14,427 bases of DNA from Clostridiales bacterium (GCA_021205375.1 JAJPXR010000140.1:1-14427), one strand, 5' to 3'. Positions 1 to 6,597 are shown, counted from the first letter of the stretch. Notes: generated by a model from the sequence alone, not told the origin. Program-made: numbers and translations.

Positions 1-2
1 TG

Positions 3-392
3 TTCGGCGGCATCTTCTTCCTGGCGGTGTTCTTCAGCGTGGTGTTCACTTTGGCTACGGTGCTCATCATCTATTACAAGCAGATCTCCGAGGGTTACGA
101 GGACGCCGCCCGGTTTGAGATCATGCAGAAGGTGGGCATGACCCGGCGGGACATCCGCCGGAGCGTCAACTCCCAAATGCTCACCGTCTTTCTCCTGCCG
201 GTGGTCATGGCGGGGCTGCACCTGTTCTTTGCCTGTTTCATCGTCCGGCGGCTGCTGTTGATGGTCGCCCTGGACAATCTGCCCCTCTTTGTGGGGACTG
301 CCTGCGGCTGCTTCGGGGCGTTCGCGGTGGTGTACGCTGTGGTGTACCGCATCACCTCCAACGCCTATTACCGGCTGGTCAGTACGAATTAG
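3..392 (+). CDS. BceB/FtsX-type ABC transporter permease, C-terminal part
   Basis: Partial gene whose 5' end lies outside the window; 129 codons are present in the frame starting at base 3. The protein has a hydrophobic segment (residues ~3-20), a conserved cytoplasmic stretch with the motif YYKQISEGYEDAARFEIMQK followed by VGMTRRDIRRS, and two further membrane segments. This coupling-helix region and the final helices are typical of FtsX-domain permeases of the BceAB class, which in Firmicutes work with an ATPase and usually a two-component system in sensing or resisting cell-wall-active peptides. The ATPase gene would be expected just upstream, outside the window. The TAG stop is the first triplet of a heptamer repeat. 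Family call is confident; the substrate cannot be told. Confidence 0.85.
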   Translation, partial: FGGIFFLAVFFSVVFTLATVLIIYYKQISEGYEDAARFEIMQKVGMTRRDIRRSVNSQMLTVFLLPVVMAGLHLFFACFIVRRLLLMVALDNLPLFVGTACGCFGAFAVVYAVVYRITSNAYYRLVSTN

Positions 393-417
393 CTGTTAGC
401 TGTTGGCTTTTAGTTTG
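390..417. repeat. heptamer tandem repeat at the permease stop codon
   Basis: Units TAGCTGT, TAGCTGT, TGGCTTT, TAGTTTG follow one another with a 7-base period. The first TAG is the stop codon of the permease gene. On the other strand the unit reads AGCTAAY, the same unit that follows the DUF3793 gene at 7231-7258. Confidence 0.6.
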
Positions 418-515
418 GCGGTGCGAAACAAGCGGTGAATAATCAGTGGTTAGAAAGAGGCGTTTTTGCCGAAAATTCCATATTTGGTGAATAAAAGCGG
501 CACTAAATGATAAGC

Positions 516-642
516 ACTATCCCCTTGCCTCCGCCGTCAAGCGGCACTTCCGCTTCGCTCCCTCCCCTGAAAGGGGAGGAGGGCCGCCGCCGAAGGCGGT
601 GGCGGAGGGGTTTCCGGCGCGCTGCTGAGCAAAAGGGATAGT
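516..642 (+). repeat. modular GC-rich repeat element, copy A
   Basis: Core 521-610 runs from CCCCTTGCC to GGAGGGG and holds three modules: GCCGTCAAGCGGCACTTCCG (module Z), a CCTCCCCTGAAAGGGGAGG hairpin (module X), and a CCGCCGCCGAAGGCGGTGGCGG-type hairpin (module Y2). It is flanked by short terminal inverted repeats, ACTATCCCCTT at 516-526 and AAAAGGGATAGT at 631-642. No coding potential is seen. It fills most of the 309-bp space between the permease and the thiamine operon terminator. It looks like a non-autonomous palindromic element (MITE- or REP-like); no transposase is present in the window. Confidence 0.7.
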
Positions 643-654
643 CAGATAAATATA

Positions 655-693
655 AAAGAGAGGCCGGGATGCCCAAAGGCAACCTGACCTCTT
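655..693 (-). terminator. terminator of the thiamine operon
   Basis: Read on the minus strand, a GAGGTC...GGCCTC stem of about 14 pairs with two mismatches and one wobble, around a short T-rich loop, is followed by a T-rich tail (CTTTTATATTT). It lies just after the TGA stop of the last thi gene at 702. Confidence 0.7.
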
Positions 694-701
694 TATTTGT
701 C

Positions 702-1256
702 TCACAATAGCATAAACCCGGACATCATGCAGCCCCCCGCCGCGCCGCAGGCCAGCAGCTCTGACAGCCGGGCCGGTGTTACCCCGCCGATGGCCCAGAC
801 CGGGACGGGGGAGCGGGCGCAGACCTCCCGCAGAAGGGCCAGCCCCTTGCCGGGGAGACCCGGCTTGCAGCCGGTCTCGTAGATGTTGCCCAGAAACAGG
901 AACGTTACCCCCAGGGACAGCGCCTCCTCCACCTGCGCCATGCTGTGACAGGAGGTGCCCAACTGCTCCCAAGCGCCGGGATTTGGCAGCGCCCGGAGCT
1001 GGTGCAGCGGCAGGTGGAGCCGGGAAATCCCCAGCTCCCGCGCCGCCTCTGGGTGGCCGTGGAGAATGAGGGGAACGTTCGCCCTCTGGCAAACTGCCTG
1101 CACCTGCCGGGCCAGGGTCAGGTACTCCGCTGGGGATAAATCCTTCTCCCGCAGCAGTACCGCCCTGGGCTGAGCCGCGCAGACCCGCTCCATCTGCGCC
1201 ACATAGTCCCGCTGGCACAGGGCGCGGTTGGTGACGGCGATCAGGCGGTCATACAT
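702..1256 (-). CDS. TenI/ThiE-family protein (probable thiazole tautomerase or thiamine-phosphate synthase)
   Basis: 184 residues, TIM-barrel thiamine-phosphate synthase superfamily. Visible motifs: LREKDLS (35-41), CHSMAQVEEA (103-112), LGNIYETGCKPG (122-133) and WAIGGVTPARL (154-164), then a phosphate-loop end, MMSGF (177-181). The middle segment resembles Bacillus TenI (FGHVFETDCKKG, AIGGMTPDRL, VMSGIF) more than ThiE. TenI aromatises the ThiG thiazole product; ThiE joins pyrimidine and thiazole. The His that aligns with TenI His122, described as the tautomerase acid/base, is Asn124 here. The protein also ends ~22 residues earlier than TenI, lacking the last helix. Its ATG overlaps the thiH stop by 8 bases (ATGTATGA), with no clear Shine-Dalgarno, so translation is probably coupled. 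Family is confident; ThiE versus TenI activity is not settled. Confidence 0.8.
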   Translation of the reverse strand: MYDRLIAVTNRALCQRDYVAQMERVCAAQPRAVLLREKDLSPAEYLTLARQVQAVCQRANVPLILHGHPEAARELGISRLHLPLHQLRALPNPGAWEQLGTSCHSMAQVEEALSLGVTFLFLGNIYETGCKPGLPGKGLALLREVCARSPVPVWAIGGVTPARLSELLACGAAGGCMMSGFMLL

Positions 1257-2511
1257 AGAGGTAATCGTTCAGGACGGGCTGCAAACCGCCCTCCTCCATG
1301 TCGTGGTACATCCGCTCGAAGCTGCGGTTGTCGTTGATTTCAAACTGTTCGTCGCCAACGTCGGCATCCTGCTGGCCGCTGTACTTGGCCTCGTGGTCGC
1401 CAATACCGGTGGACACCCCGGCGGACACTTTTGTGGCGCAAATTTTGGTGATGCCGTTGCGGAAGGAGAGGGATTCCCGGCTGGACACGGTGATGCCCAC
1501 ATAGGGCAGGAACAGCCGGTAGGCGCACAGCACCTGACACAGTTCCCGCTCGCCCACGTCTTTGGGGTTGATTTTGTCGTTGTTGATGATGGGACGCAGC
1601 CGGGGGCAGCTCAGGCTCAGCTCTGCATGGGGATAGCGCCGCTGGAGCAGGTAGACGTGGAGGGCGCTGGCAAGGGCATCCTTGCGGAAGTCGTCCAGCC
1701 CCAGCAGGGCGGAGAACCCGGCCCCCCGCATCCCGGCGCGAAGCGCCCGTTCCTGGGCGTCGAAGCGGTAGGGCCACACCCGCTTGTGGCCCAGCAGGTG
1801 GAGCTTTTCGTAGTGGTCGGGGTTGTAGGTCTCCTGGAACACAGTGACGTAGTCCACGCCGCACTCGTGGAGGTAGCGGTATTCGTCGGTGTTGACGGGG
1901 TAAATTTCAATGCCGATGTTGCGGAAGTATTTCCGGGCGATTTTCACCGCTTCTCCGATGTAAGTCAGGTCGGAATACTTGCGGCTCTCGCCGGTGAGCA
2001 TGAGGATCTCTTCCATGCCAGTGGCGGCGATGACCTGCATCTCCCGCTCGATCTCCTCGAAGGTCAGCTTCTTCCGGCGGATGTTGTTGTAGCAGTTGAA
2101 ACCGCAGTAGATGCAGTAGTTCTGACAGTAGTTGGCGATATACAGCGGCGTGAAGATGTACACCGTGTTGCCGAAGTGCTTGCGGGTCTCGTCCTCCGCT
2201 TTCCGGGCCATTTCCTCCAGGAAGGGGGCGGCGGCGGGGGAGAGCAGCGCCTTGAAGTCCTCCACGCTGACCCGGTCGTGGCTCAGCGCCCGGCGCACGT
2301 CGTCGGCGGTGTAGCGGTCATAGTCGTAGGCGGCGAACTCCCGCAGCACGATGTCCTTCACGTCGGAGTCCAGCACCTCCATGCCCGGCAGGTACTTCAT
2401 GTGGTCCGAGCGGACGGAGGGGTCGTTTTCCAACTGGTGTTTGCGCTTCAGCGCCTCAGGGGGCAGTTGGTCGCTGTCGATAAAATAAACCTGGCTTTCT
2501 TCGTCGATCAT
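1249..2511 (-). CDS. thiH: 2-iminoacetate synthase ThiH (radical SAM)
   Basis: 420 residues. ThiH cleaves tyrosine with a radical-SAM [4Fe-4S] cluster to give dehydroglycine (2-iminoacetate) and p-cresol, supplying the glycine-derived part of the thiazole to ThiG in anaerobes. The cluster motif CxxxCxxC is visible as CQNYCIYC (Cys129, Cys133, Cys136), followed by GFNC; the segment TGESRKYSDL and the terminal region with SAGVSTGIG are also ThiH-like. The protein carries ~35 extra N-terminal residues compared with E. coli ThiH (377 aa), but the ATG at 2511 is supported by TAAGGAGGGG 8 bases upstream. This ribosome site overlaps the thiG stop 13 bases away, so the genes are cotranscribed. Very confident. 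Confidence 0.96.
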   Translation of the reverse strand: MIDEESQVYFIDSDQLPPEALKRKHQLENDPSVRSDHMKYLPGMEVLDSDVKDIVLREFAAYDYDRYTADDVRRALSHDRVSVEDFKALLSPAAAPFLEEMARKAEDETRKHFGNTVYIFTPLYIANYCQNYCIYCGFNCYNNIRRKKLTFEEIEREMQVIAATGMEEILMLTGESRKYSDLTYIGEAVKIARKYFRNIGIEIYPVNTDEYRYLHECGVDYVTVFQETYNPDHYEKLHLLGHKRVWPYRFDAQERALRAGMRGAGFSALLGLDDFRKDALASALHVYLLQRRYPHAELSLSCPRLRPIINNDKINPKDVGERELCQVLCAYRLFLPYVGITVSSRESLSFRNGITKICATKVSAGVSTGIGDHEAKYSGQQDADVGDEQFEINDNRSFERMYHDMEEGGLQPVLNDYLYV

Positions 2512-2524
2512 CTCTCGCCCCTCC

Positions 2525-3298
2525 TTACCGCAGGAACCCGGTCAACGGGTCGGAGGCGCTGCCGCCACGGGCCAGCACCGGTCCCATGCCGGTGAGGTAG
2601 GCGGCGCGGCCTGCTTCAATGGCCTGGCGGAAGGCGTTGGCCATGGCGGGCACGTCCCCGGCGGTGGCGATAGCGGTGTTGGCCATGACCGCCGCGGCTC
2701 CCATCTCCATGGCCTCGCACGCCTGGGAGGGCTTGCCGATGCCTGCGTCCACGATGATGGGCAGGTCGATCTCGTCGATGAGGATTTGAATGAACTCCTT
2801 GGTGGCAAGGCCCTTGTTGCTGCCGATGGGAGAGGCCAGAGGCATGACGGCGGCGGCACCGGCGTTTTGCAAGTCCCGGGCCACGTTCAGGTCGGGGTAC
2901 ATATAGGGCAGCACCACAAAGCCCTCTTTCGCCAAAATCTCGGTGCATTTGACGGTCTCGTAGTTGTCGGGCAGCAGGTACTTGGAGTCGTGCATAATTT
3001 CCACCTTGACGAAGTCACCGCAGCCCATTTCCCGGCTCAGCCGGGCGATGCGGACGGCTTCCTGGGCGTTGCGGGCGCCGGAGGTGTTGGGCAGGAGGGT
3101 GACGCCCTTGGGGATGAAGTCCAGGATGTTCTCCTCTTTTTTGGTGTTGGCCCGGCGCAGGGCCAGGGTGATGATCTCCGCGCCGCCCTGCTCCACGGCG
3201 GCTTTGATGAGGTTCAGGTTGTACTTCCCGGACCCCAGGATGAAGCGGCTGGTAAATTCCTTGCCGCCCAGGATCAGTTTGTCGTTTTTGTTATCCAT
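2525..3298 (-). CDS. thiG: thiazole synthase ThiG
   Basis: 257 residues from the ATG chosen here. ThiG joins 1-deoxy-xylulose 5-phosphate, dehydroglycine from ThiH and sulfur from ThiS thiocarboxylate to form the thiazole phosphate. The Schiff-base lysine is expected at Lys98 in GDFVKVEIM; NTSGARNAQEAVRIARLSRE (71-90), LLPDN (108-112), LPYMYPDLNVARDL and PIGSNKGL are family motifs, the last in the form common in clostridial ThiG. A second ATG two codons upstream (3304) is only 2 bases from GGAGG; the ATG at 3298 is 8 bases away and is preferred. The gene lies 377 bp from thiF across a pair of repeat elements, but in the same direction. Very confident family call. Confidence 0.96.
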   Translation of the reverse strand: MDNKNDKLILGGKEFTSRFILGSGKYNLNLIKAAVEQGGAEIITLALRRANTKKEENILDFIPKGVTLLPNTSGARNAQEAVRIARLSREMGCGDFVKVEIMHDSKYLLPDNYETVKCTEILAKEGFVVLPYMYPDLNVARDLQNAGAAAVMPLASPIGSNKGLATKEFIQILIDEIDLPIIVDAGIGKPSQACEAMEMGAAAVMANTAIATAGDVPAMANAFRQAIEAGRAAYLTGMGPVLARGGSASDPLTGFLR

Positions 3299-3310
3299 AT
3301 TCATTTCCTC
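3299..3310 (-). promoter_or_regulatory. thiG ribosome binding site, decides the start
   Basis: On the minus strand the sequence is CTGGAGGAAATGAATATGG. GGAGG is 2 bases from the first ATG and 8 from the second, which favours the second ATG (3298). Confidence 0.65.
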
Positions 3311-3369
3311 CAGTTTTGATGTAATACTTTGGAATCTAACGATTCATTTTATTTAGCATTGACGCGAAA

Positions 3370-3427
3370 CCCCTCCGCCACCGCCTGAAGGCGGCGGCCC
3401 TCCTCCCCTTTCAGGGGAGGCAAGGGG
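3370..3427 (-). repeat. modular repeat element, copy B (lacks module Z)
   Basis: CCCCTCCGCC...GGCAAGGGG on the plus strand; the reverse complement matches copy A but without the GCCGTCAAGCGG module. It contains the CCTCCCCTTTCAGGGGAGG hairpin and a CCGCCTGAAGGCGG hairpin. It lies between thiF and thiG and is inverted relative to copy C. The AT-rich stretch 3428-3546 between them has no gene that I can see. Confidence 0.7.
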
Positions 3428-3546
3428 CGAGTGCTTGTCGTGTGGCTTGTGCTTTTTGTTCAAATGAGATAGATTTTGCAATGTAATGTGATTTAATCAA
3501 TAGAAATACTTTATCCGTAAATGAAGTATCTTTCGGTAACTGACCA

Positions 3547-3635
3547 CCCCTCTCGCCTCCGCCGTCAAGCGGCACTTCCGCTGCGCTCCCTGCCCTGAAA
3601 GGGGAGGGGGGACCATGCGAAGCATGGTGGAGGGG
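3547..3635 (+). repeat. modular repeat element, copy C
   Basis: Starts CCCCTCTCGCC, carries the GCCGTCAAGCGGCACTTCCG module and a CCCTGAAAGGGG hairpin as copy A does, but ends with an ACCATGCGAAGCATGGT hairpin (module Y1) instead of the CCGCCG hairpin. Right flank GGCTGGTTCAAAAG resembles the right flank of copy D. Confidence 0.7.
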
Positions 3636-3675
3636 TTCCCAACGTCACAGACCAGGCTGGTTCAAAAGCAAAACC

Positions 3676-4338
3676 TCAAAAATCAGCACCACCAAGCGAA
3701 TTGCACATTGCACATTGCGAAGCGATGAGCCGAATCACCTGATTTGCCTGCATCCCGGCGCACACCGCCACTCTGGGGGCCATCAGGCCCATGCCCTCTC
3801 CCACGTCGGAAGTACCGTCCCCGCAGACGTAGAGCCGGGACAGTACCTGCCGGGTGCGTATCTGGTTGGCGTCGCCATACCCCGCCATGCCGTTGCCGGA
3901 AACGATGACGGTGTTGGGACACTCACGCAAAAGGGTGTTCACCAGCATGGATTTCGCCTCCGGCTGGTCAAAGGCTTCGCAGACGATGGGGTACTCACCA
4001 AAGAGAGCGGCGGCGTTGTCCTCTGTCACCCGTCCCTGCCAGGTCTGGATATCCAGATAGGGGTTGATTTCCCGCAGAATGGAGGGGAGGGCTTCGGTCT
4101 TGTACTGGCCCAGGTGGGGGATGCGGTACGCCTGCCGGTTCAGGTTGGTGATGTCCACCCGGTCAAAGTCCACCAGCAGCAGGTGGCCCACCCCGGAGCG
4201 GGCCAGCATGACCGCCAGGTTGGAGCCAAGGCCCCCCAGACCCGCCACCGCTACCCGTGCGGCGGACACCGCCTGGCGAAACGCCTGGGGAAAGCGGGCG
4301 TCAAAGGCCCGGTCCAGTTCTTCCTTCGTGGGGACCAC
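3676..4338 (-). CDS. thiF: ThiS adenylyltransferase ThiF, short family 2
   Basis: 220 residues from the chosen GTG. E1-like Rossmann enzyme that adenylates the C-terminal Gly of ThiS before sulfur loading. The nucleotide loop GLGGLGSN (33-40), LLLVDFDRVDITNLNRQ (54-69) and VSGNGMAGY are visible. The length and the lack of a CxxC zinc pair fit the short clostridial family 2 form. A GTG three codons upstream (4347) would overlap thiS by 8 bases, but GGAGG lies 8 bases before the GTG at 4338, and MVPTKEEL matches the usual family start; this GTG begins one base after the thiS stop. The last ~14 residues (SQCAMCNSLGGADF) are partly encoded by a TGCACAT tandem repeat and look like a non-conserved tail. 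Confident. Confidence 0.93.
   Translation of the reverse strand: MVPTKEELDRAFDARFPQAFRQAVSAARVAVAGLGGLGSNLAVMLARSGVGHLLLVDFDRVDITNLNRQAYRIPHLGQYKTEALPSILREINPYLDIQTWQGRVTEDNAAALFGEYPIVCEAFDQPEAKSMLVNTLLRECPNTVIVSGNGMAGYGDANQIRTRQVLSRLYVCGDGTSDVGEGMGLMAPRVAVCAGMQANQVIRLIASQCAMCNSLGGADF
3701..3718. repeat. TTGCACA heptamer repeat inside the 3' end of thiF
   Basis: TTGCACA TTGCACA TTGC on the plus strand, two and a half units of 7 bases. It encodes QCAMCN of the ThiF C-terminal tail. Confidence 0.6.
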
Positions 4339-4339
4339 G

Positions 4340-4534
4340 TCAGCCACCTCCTACGAATTGCACGATTTCCACTGTGTCGCCGTCCTGGAGCAGTTCGGTC
4401 TCATAGTTTGCCTTGGGCACGATGTCCAGGTTCCGCTCTACCACGATGTACTCCTTCCGGTAGCCCGCCCGCTCCAGGTAGTGGGCGACGCTCTCCCCGG
4501 CGGCGGCGACAGGTTCTCCGTTGATGGTTACCAC
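4340..4534 (-). CDS. thiS: sulfur carrier protein ThiS
   Basis: 64 residues, ubiquitin-like beta-grasp fold. It carries sulfur as a C-terminal thiocarboxylate to ThiG. The sequence has the ThiS pattern MVTINGEP...VAHYLE...IVVERN..IVPK..Y....L.DGD.VEIVQFVGGG and ends in three glycines, with the required terminal Gly-Gly. Start is GTG at 4534, 9 bases from AAAGGAGG. It is the first gene of the operon and follows the leader hairpin. Very confident. Confidence 0.95.
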   Translation of the reverse strand: MVTINGEPVAAAGESVAHYLERAGYRKEYIVVERNLDIVPKANYETELLQDGDTVEIVQFVGGG

Positions 4535-4625
4535 AGCTTTCCACCTCCTTTACGCAAAAAAAGCGCCACGAAGATTCACACCCGAAAGGTGGTGTGCCCC
4601 TTCGTGACGCTTTTTGCGTTCACTA
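4535..4625 (-). promoter_or_regulatory. leader of the thi operon: long terminator-like hairpin with anti-Shine-Dalgarno loop
   Basis: Read on the minus strand, arm 4618-4600 (CGCAAAAAGCGTCACGAAG) pairs over ~19 positions with arm 4573-4553 (CTTCGTGGCGC, then T7, then GCG). The inner part followed by seven T's is an intrinsic-terminator shape. The loop has a nested stem CACACC/GGTGTG and an 8-base stretch CCACCTTT (4592-4585) that can pair with GGAGGTGG (4548-4541, two G-U pairs), which is the thiS ribosome site. Termination and/or start-site masking are both possible. I see no TPP aptamer (no CUGAGA or CCUGAUCUGG-like core). Structure is seen in the sequence; regulation is inferred. Confidence 0.6.
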
Positions 4626-4631
4626 TGATGT

Positions 4632-4660
4632 AAGATACCATAAAACGGTCCGGCTGTCAA
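4632..4660 (-). promoter_or_regulatory. promoter of the thi operon
   Basis: On the minus strand: TTGACA (4660-4655), a 17-base spacer, then TATCTT (4637-4632), preceded by TGG. Expected start of transcription is near 4625, leaving a leader of ~90 nt. Confidence 0.75.
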
Positions 4661-4673
4661 GCGCGGTGCCGGC

Positions 4674-4698
4674 GTTTTTTTCGTGGCTGCGAAAAAAC
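4674..4698. repeat. A/T-tract inverted repeat between divergent promoters
   Basis: GTTTTTTTCG (4674-4683) faces CGAAAAAAC (4690-4698). It lies between the thi promoter and the promoter of the NYN gene, and could be an UP-like or bent-DNA element or an operator. Function unknown. Confidence 0.4.
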
Positions 4699-4730
4699 AT
4701 GCAACAAAGTCCCCAAACGCTTGCAAAGTG

Positions 4731-4739
4731 TGGTATACT
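4731..4739 (+). promoter_or_regulatory. extended -10 promoter of the NYN-domain gene
   Basis: TGGTATACT, an extended -10 element. The hexamer 17 bases upstream (CCCCAA, 4711-4716) is a poor -35. Expected start is near 4746, 60 bases before the ATG. Confidence 0.5.
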
Positions 4740-4806
4740 ATAAAAAGAGGCCCCGGCTGAATCGCTGCGACCACTAAAACAAACGCAGAACAGGAGGAAC
4801 GATCAC

Positions 4807-6258
4807 ATGAGTACACAACAGGCGCCGCCCGGCGCAGAGGAAAAGCGAAAAACATTGACATCGTTGGAAGAACTGGGAAACCTGCTCCCCACAGAGGAGG
4901 CCGAACCGCTTCCGGTCTACGACCACAAAAACACATACAATCTGGTCGCCCTGATGATGTATCTGGTGGGGGTGGAGTACCGGCATTTTGAGGCCCACGA
5001 CCCGCAGCTCACCGAAAATTTTCAAAAGCACGACCAAAATAAAAACGCCCGTATCATCCGCAACCTGTGCAGAATACGGACGGCGCTGGAGCAGGGGTAC
5101 TCCCAAATCCGCTCCGCCTTTCTGTACGACCTGAAAAACCTGTCCTCCCTGCCCAAGCTCATCCCCACAGAAGCCGTGAACGGCCTGCTGGCGGACGGTA
5201 TCGACTTACAGAGCACCAAGCCGGATGTGAACCAGTACATCATGACCATCAACCGGGAGCTTTCAAACCGCATCAACAGCGTCAAAGACCTGTTCCCTGA
5301 ATGGGTGCGCTGGGAGTACATCCGCCCGTTGTTCCTCATGCCCAACGGTTTCAAAAAAGAAGGCATCAAGGCGGCGGGGGACTACTACAACACCAACCGG
5401 AACCGCTACCCCTACCAATGTTATATGAACTGGGACCGGGACGGCTGCGGGAACATCCTCAACTCCGATTACAAATTCGTCCGGCTGCTCTATGAAAAGT
5501 ACGGCGACAGCTTCGAGGACAAAAGTCTGGTGCGGGGGGCCGGCGACCAGAAGATGGACGACCTGTACGACTTCATCAGCCGCAGCGAAAAGACCCTCAT
5601 CGTGGTGGACTGCGAAAACAGCGACCCGGTCAAGCTGGCGGCGGTGCTGTCCAGCCTCAACGCTGCCCAGAAAAATTCCATTCACAAAATCATGCTGTTT
5701 GATTCCGATTACACCACGGCGGCGTGGACGACTCTCTGTCAGATGGGTCTTCCCGCGGAGTACAATACGGAACACATTGTGGTGGGCAGAATTTACGAGC
5801 ACAAATCCCAGGTGGACATGACCCTGGCGGCCAACACCTGCCGGGAAGTCTACCTGAATCAGGTGGATTCGGTGATTTTGGTCTCCAGCGACAGCGACTA
5901 TTGGGCGCTGATTCAATCCTTGCCGGGCATCCGCTTCCTGGTCATGCTGGAGAAGGCCAAAAGCGGTCTGCAAATCCGAAACGCCCTGGAGAGCCAGGGA
6001 CATCCCTACTGCTTCATCGACGACTTCTGCACCGGGGCCACCTACGCCATCAAAACGAAAACGATCCTGGCGGAGGTGCAAAACCGGCTGGACGAGGCGG
6101 TGGACCTCAACGCAAAAACCATGCTGGAGGAGGCGTTCCACAGCACATGGGTGCAGATGAGCGACAAGGAGAAGGTGAACTTCTACAACCGGCACATCAA
6201 AACCATGCGGCTGAAAATTGCCGAGGACGGGCAGGTCCGCATTGTGGTCGGGGAATAA
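4807..6258 (+). CDS. NYN-domain (PIN-like) protein, putative ribonuclease
   Basis: 483 residues. Residues ~263-410 form an NYN domain: TLIVVDCEN (Asp268, Asn271), KSQVDMTLAA (Asp337) and VILVSSDSDYWALI (Asp362, Asp364) give the acidic metal-binding set typical of PIN/NYN nucleases. The N-terminal ~260 residues have no domain I recognise; they contain a conserved-looking stretch YQCYMNWDRDGCGNILN (203-219) and a charged helical region. The C-terminal ~70 residues look helical. No signal peptide or membrane segment, so cytoplasmic. The ATG is 9 bases after GGAGG. It stands alone between divergent and convergent neighbours. RNA as substrate is inferred from the family only; the partner and biological role are unknown. 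Confidence 0.82.
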   Translation: MSTQQAPPGAEEKRKTLTSLEELGNLLPTEEAEPLPVYDHKNTYNLVALMMYLVGVEYRHFEAHDPQLTENFQKHDQNKNARIIRNLCRIRTALEQGYSQIRSAFLYDLKNLSSLPKLIPTEAVNGLLADGIDLQSTKPDVNQYIMTINRELSNRINSVKDLFPEWVRWEYIRPLFLMPNGFKKEGIKAAGDYYNTNRNRYPYQCYMNWDRDGCGNILNSDYKFVRLLYEKYGDSFEDKSLVRGAGDQKMDDLYDFISRSEKTLIVVDCENSDPVKLAAVLSSLNAAQKNSIHKIMLFDSDYTTAAWTTLCQMGLPAEYNTEHIVVGRIYEHKSQVDMTLAANTCREVYLNQVDSVILVSSDSDYWALIQSLPGIRFLVMLEKAKSGLQIRNALESQGHPYCFIDDFCTGATYAIKTKTILAEVQNRLDEAVDLNAKTMLEEAFHSTWVQMSDKEKVNFYNRHIKTMRLKIAEDGQVRIVVGE

Positions 6259-6280
6259 CGCCGACCAAATAAATTTAGCA

Positions 6281-6535
6281 TGACTATCCCCTTTGCTCAG
6301 CACTTTTGTCCAGTATAGTATAGGTTCTCCACAGAGAAGAACGTTTCGGCAACCGCTACCCCTCTTGCCGCCCCTGTGAAGCGCTGGCCGAATGGCCAAT
6401 TCCTCTTTTAGCGCAAATGCAGGGAGCTATGGCACTTTTGGGCCATGCGAGTCGCAAAGGGGAGGGGGACCATGCGAAGCATGGTGGAGGGGTTTCACGC
6501 TGGAACTAACGACAAAGCTGATTCAAAGGGATAAC
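6281..6535 (+). repeat. degenerate or composite repeat element, copy D
   Basis: Left end GACTATCCCCTTTGCTCAGCA matches the inverted right end of copy A; right end GCTGATTCAAAGGGATA is its counterpart. Core 6456-6496 carries GGGGAGGGGGACCATGCGAAG and the following GCATGGTGGAGGGG, identical to the Y1 half of copies C and E. The middle (6350-6455) is a diverged copy of the other half with small hairpins such as TGGCCGAATGGCCA. It fills the 377-bp space between the NYN gene and flavodoxin; I see no gene in it. Confidence 0.6.
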
Positions 6536-6561
6536 CAGAAAATTTGGTTTTATACGCAAAC

Positions 6562-6597
6562 AGCGCCGGTCAGCCCGTTGCTGAGCTGACCGGCGCT
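6562..6597 (-). terminator. terminator of the flavodoxin gene (stem usable on both strands)
   Basis: AGCGCCGGTCAGC (6562-6574) and GCTGACCGGCGCT (6585-6597) form a perfect 13-bp stem with a 10-base loop. T-runs are weak (TGTTTGCG on the minus strand, TGTGTT on the plus strand). It lies 38 bases beyond the flavodoxin stop and may also end the NYN transcript. Confidence 0.7.

Noticed and set aside
1228..2595. Long open frame on the plus strand opposite thiH and thiG
   Set aside because: It mirrors thiH, which has the radical-SAM motif, a good ribosome site and operon context; the plus-strand product is Val/Gly/His-rich and matches nothing. A GC-rich shadow frame.
4336..4347. thiF start at the upstream GTG (4347) with an 8-base overlap with thiS
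   Set aside because: That GTG is within the GGAGG ribosome site itself; the GTG at 4338 has correct spacing and gives the usual family N-terminus.
4650..4681. CCGGC...GCCGG followed by seven T's on the plus strand as a terminator
   Set aside because: No plus-strand gene lies upstream, and it overlaps the thi -35 element; the stem is only 5 bp with a long loop.
4535..4800. TPP riboswitch expected before a thi operon
   Set aside because: No match to the conserved aptamer core on the minus strand, and the predicted leader is too short outside the hairpin.
5263..6399. Long open frame on the minus strand opposite the NYN gene
   Set aside because: The plus-strand NYN protein has clear motifs and a ribosome site; the minus-strand product has a His/Val-rich shadow composition and runs into repeat copy D.
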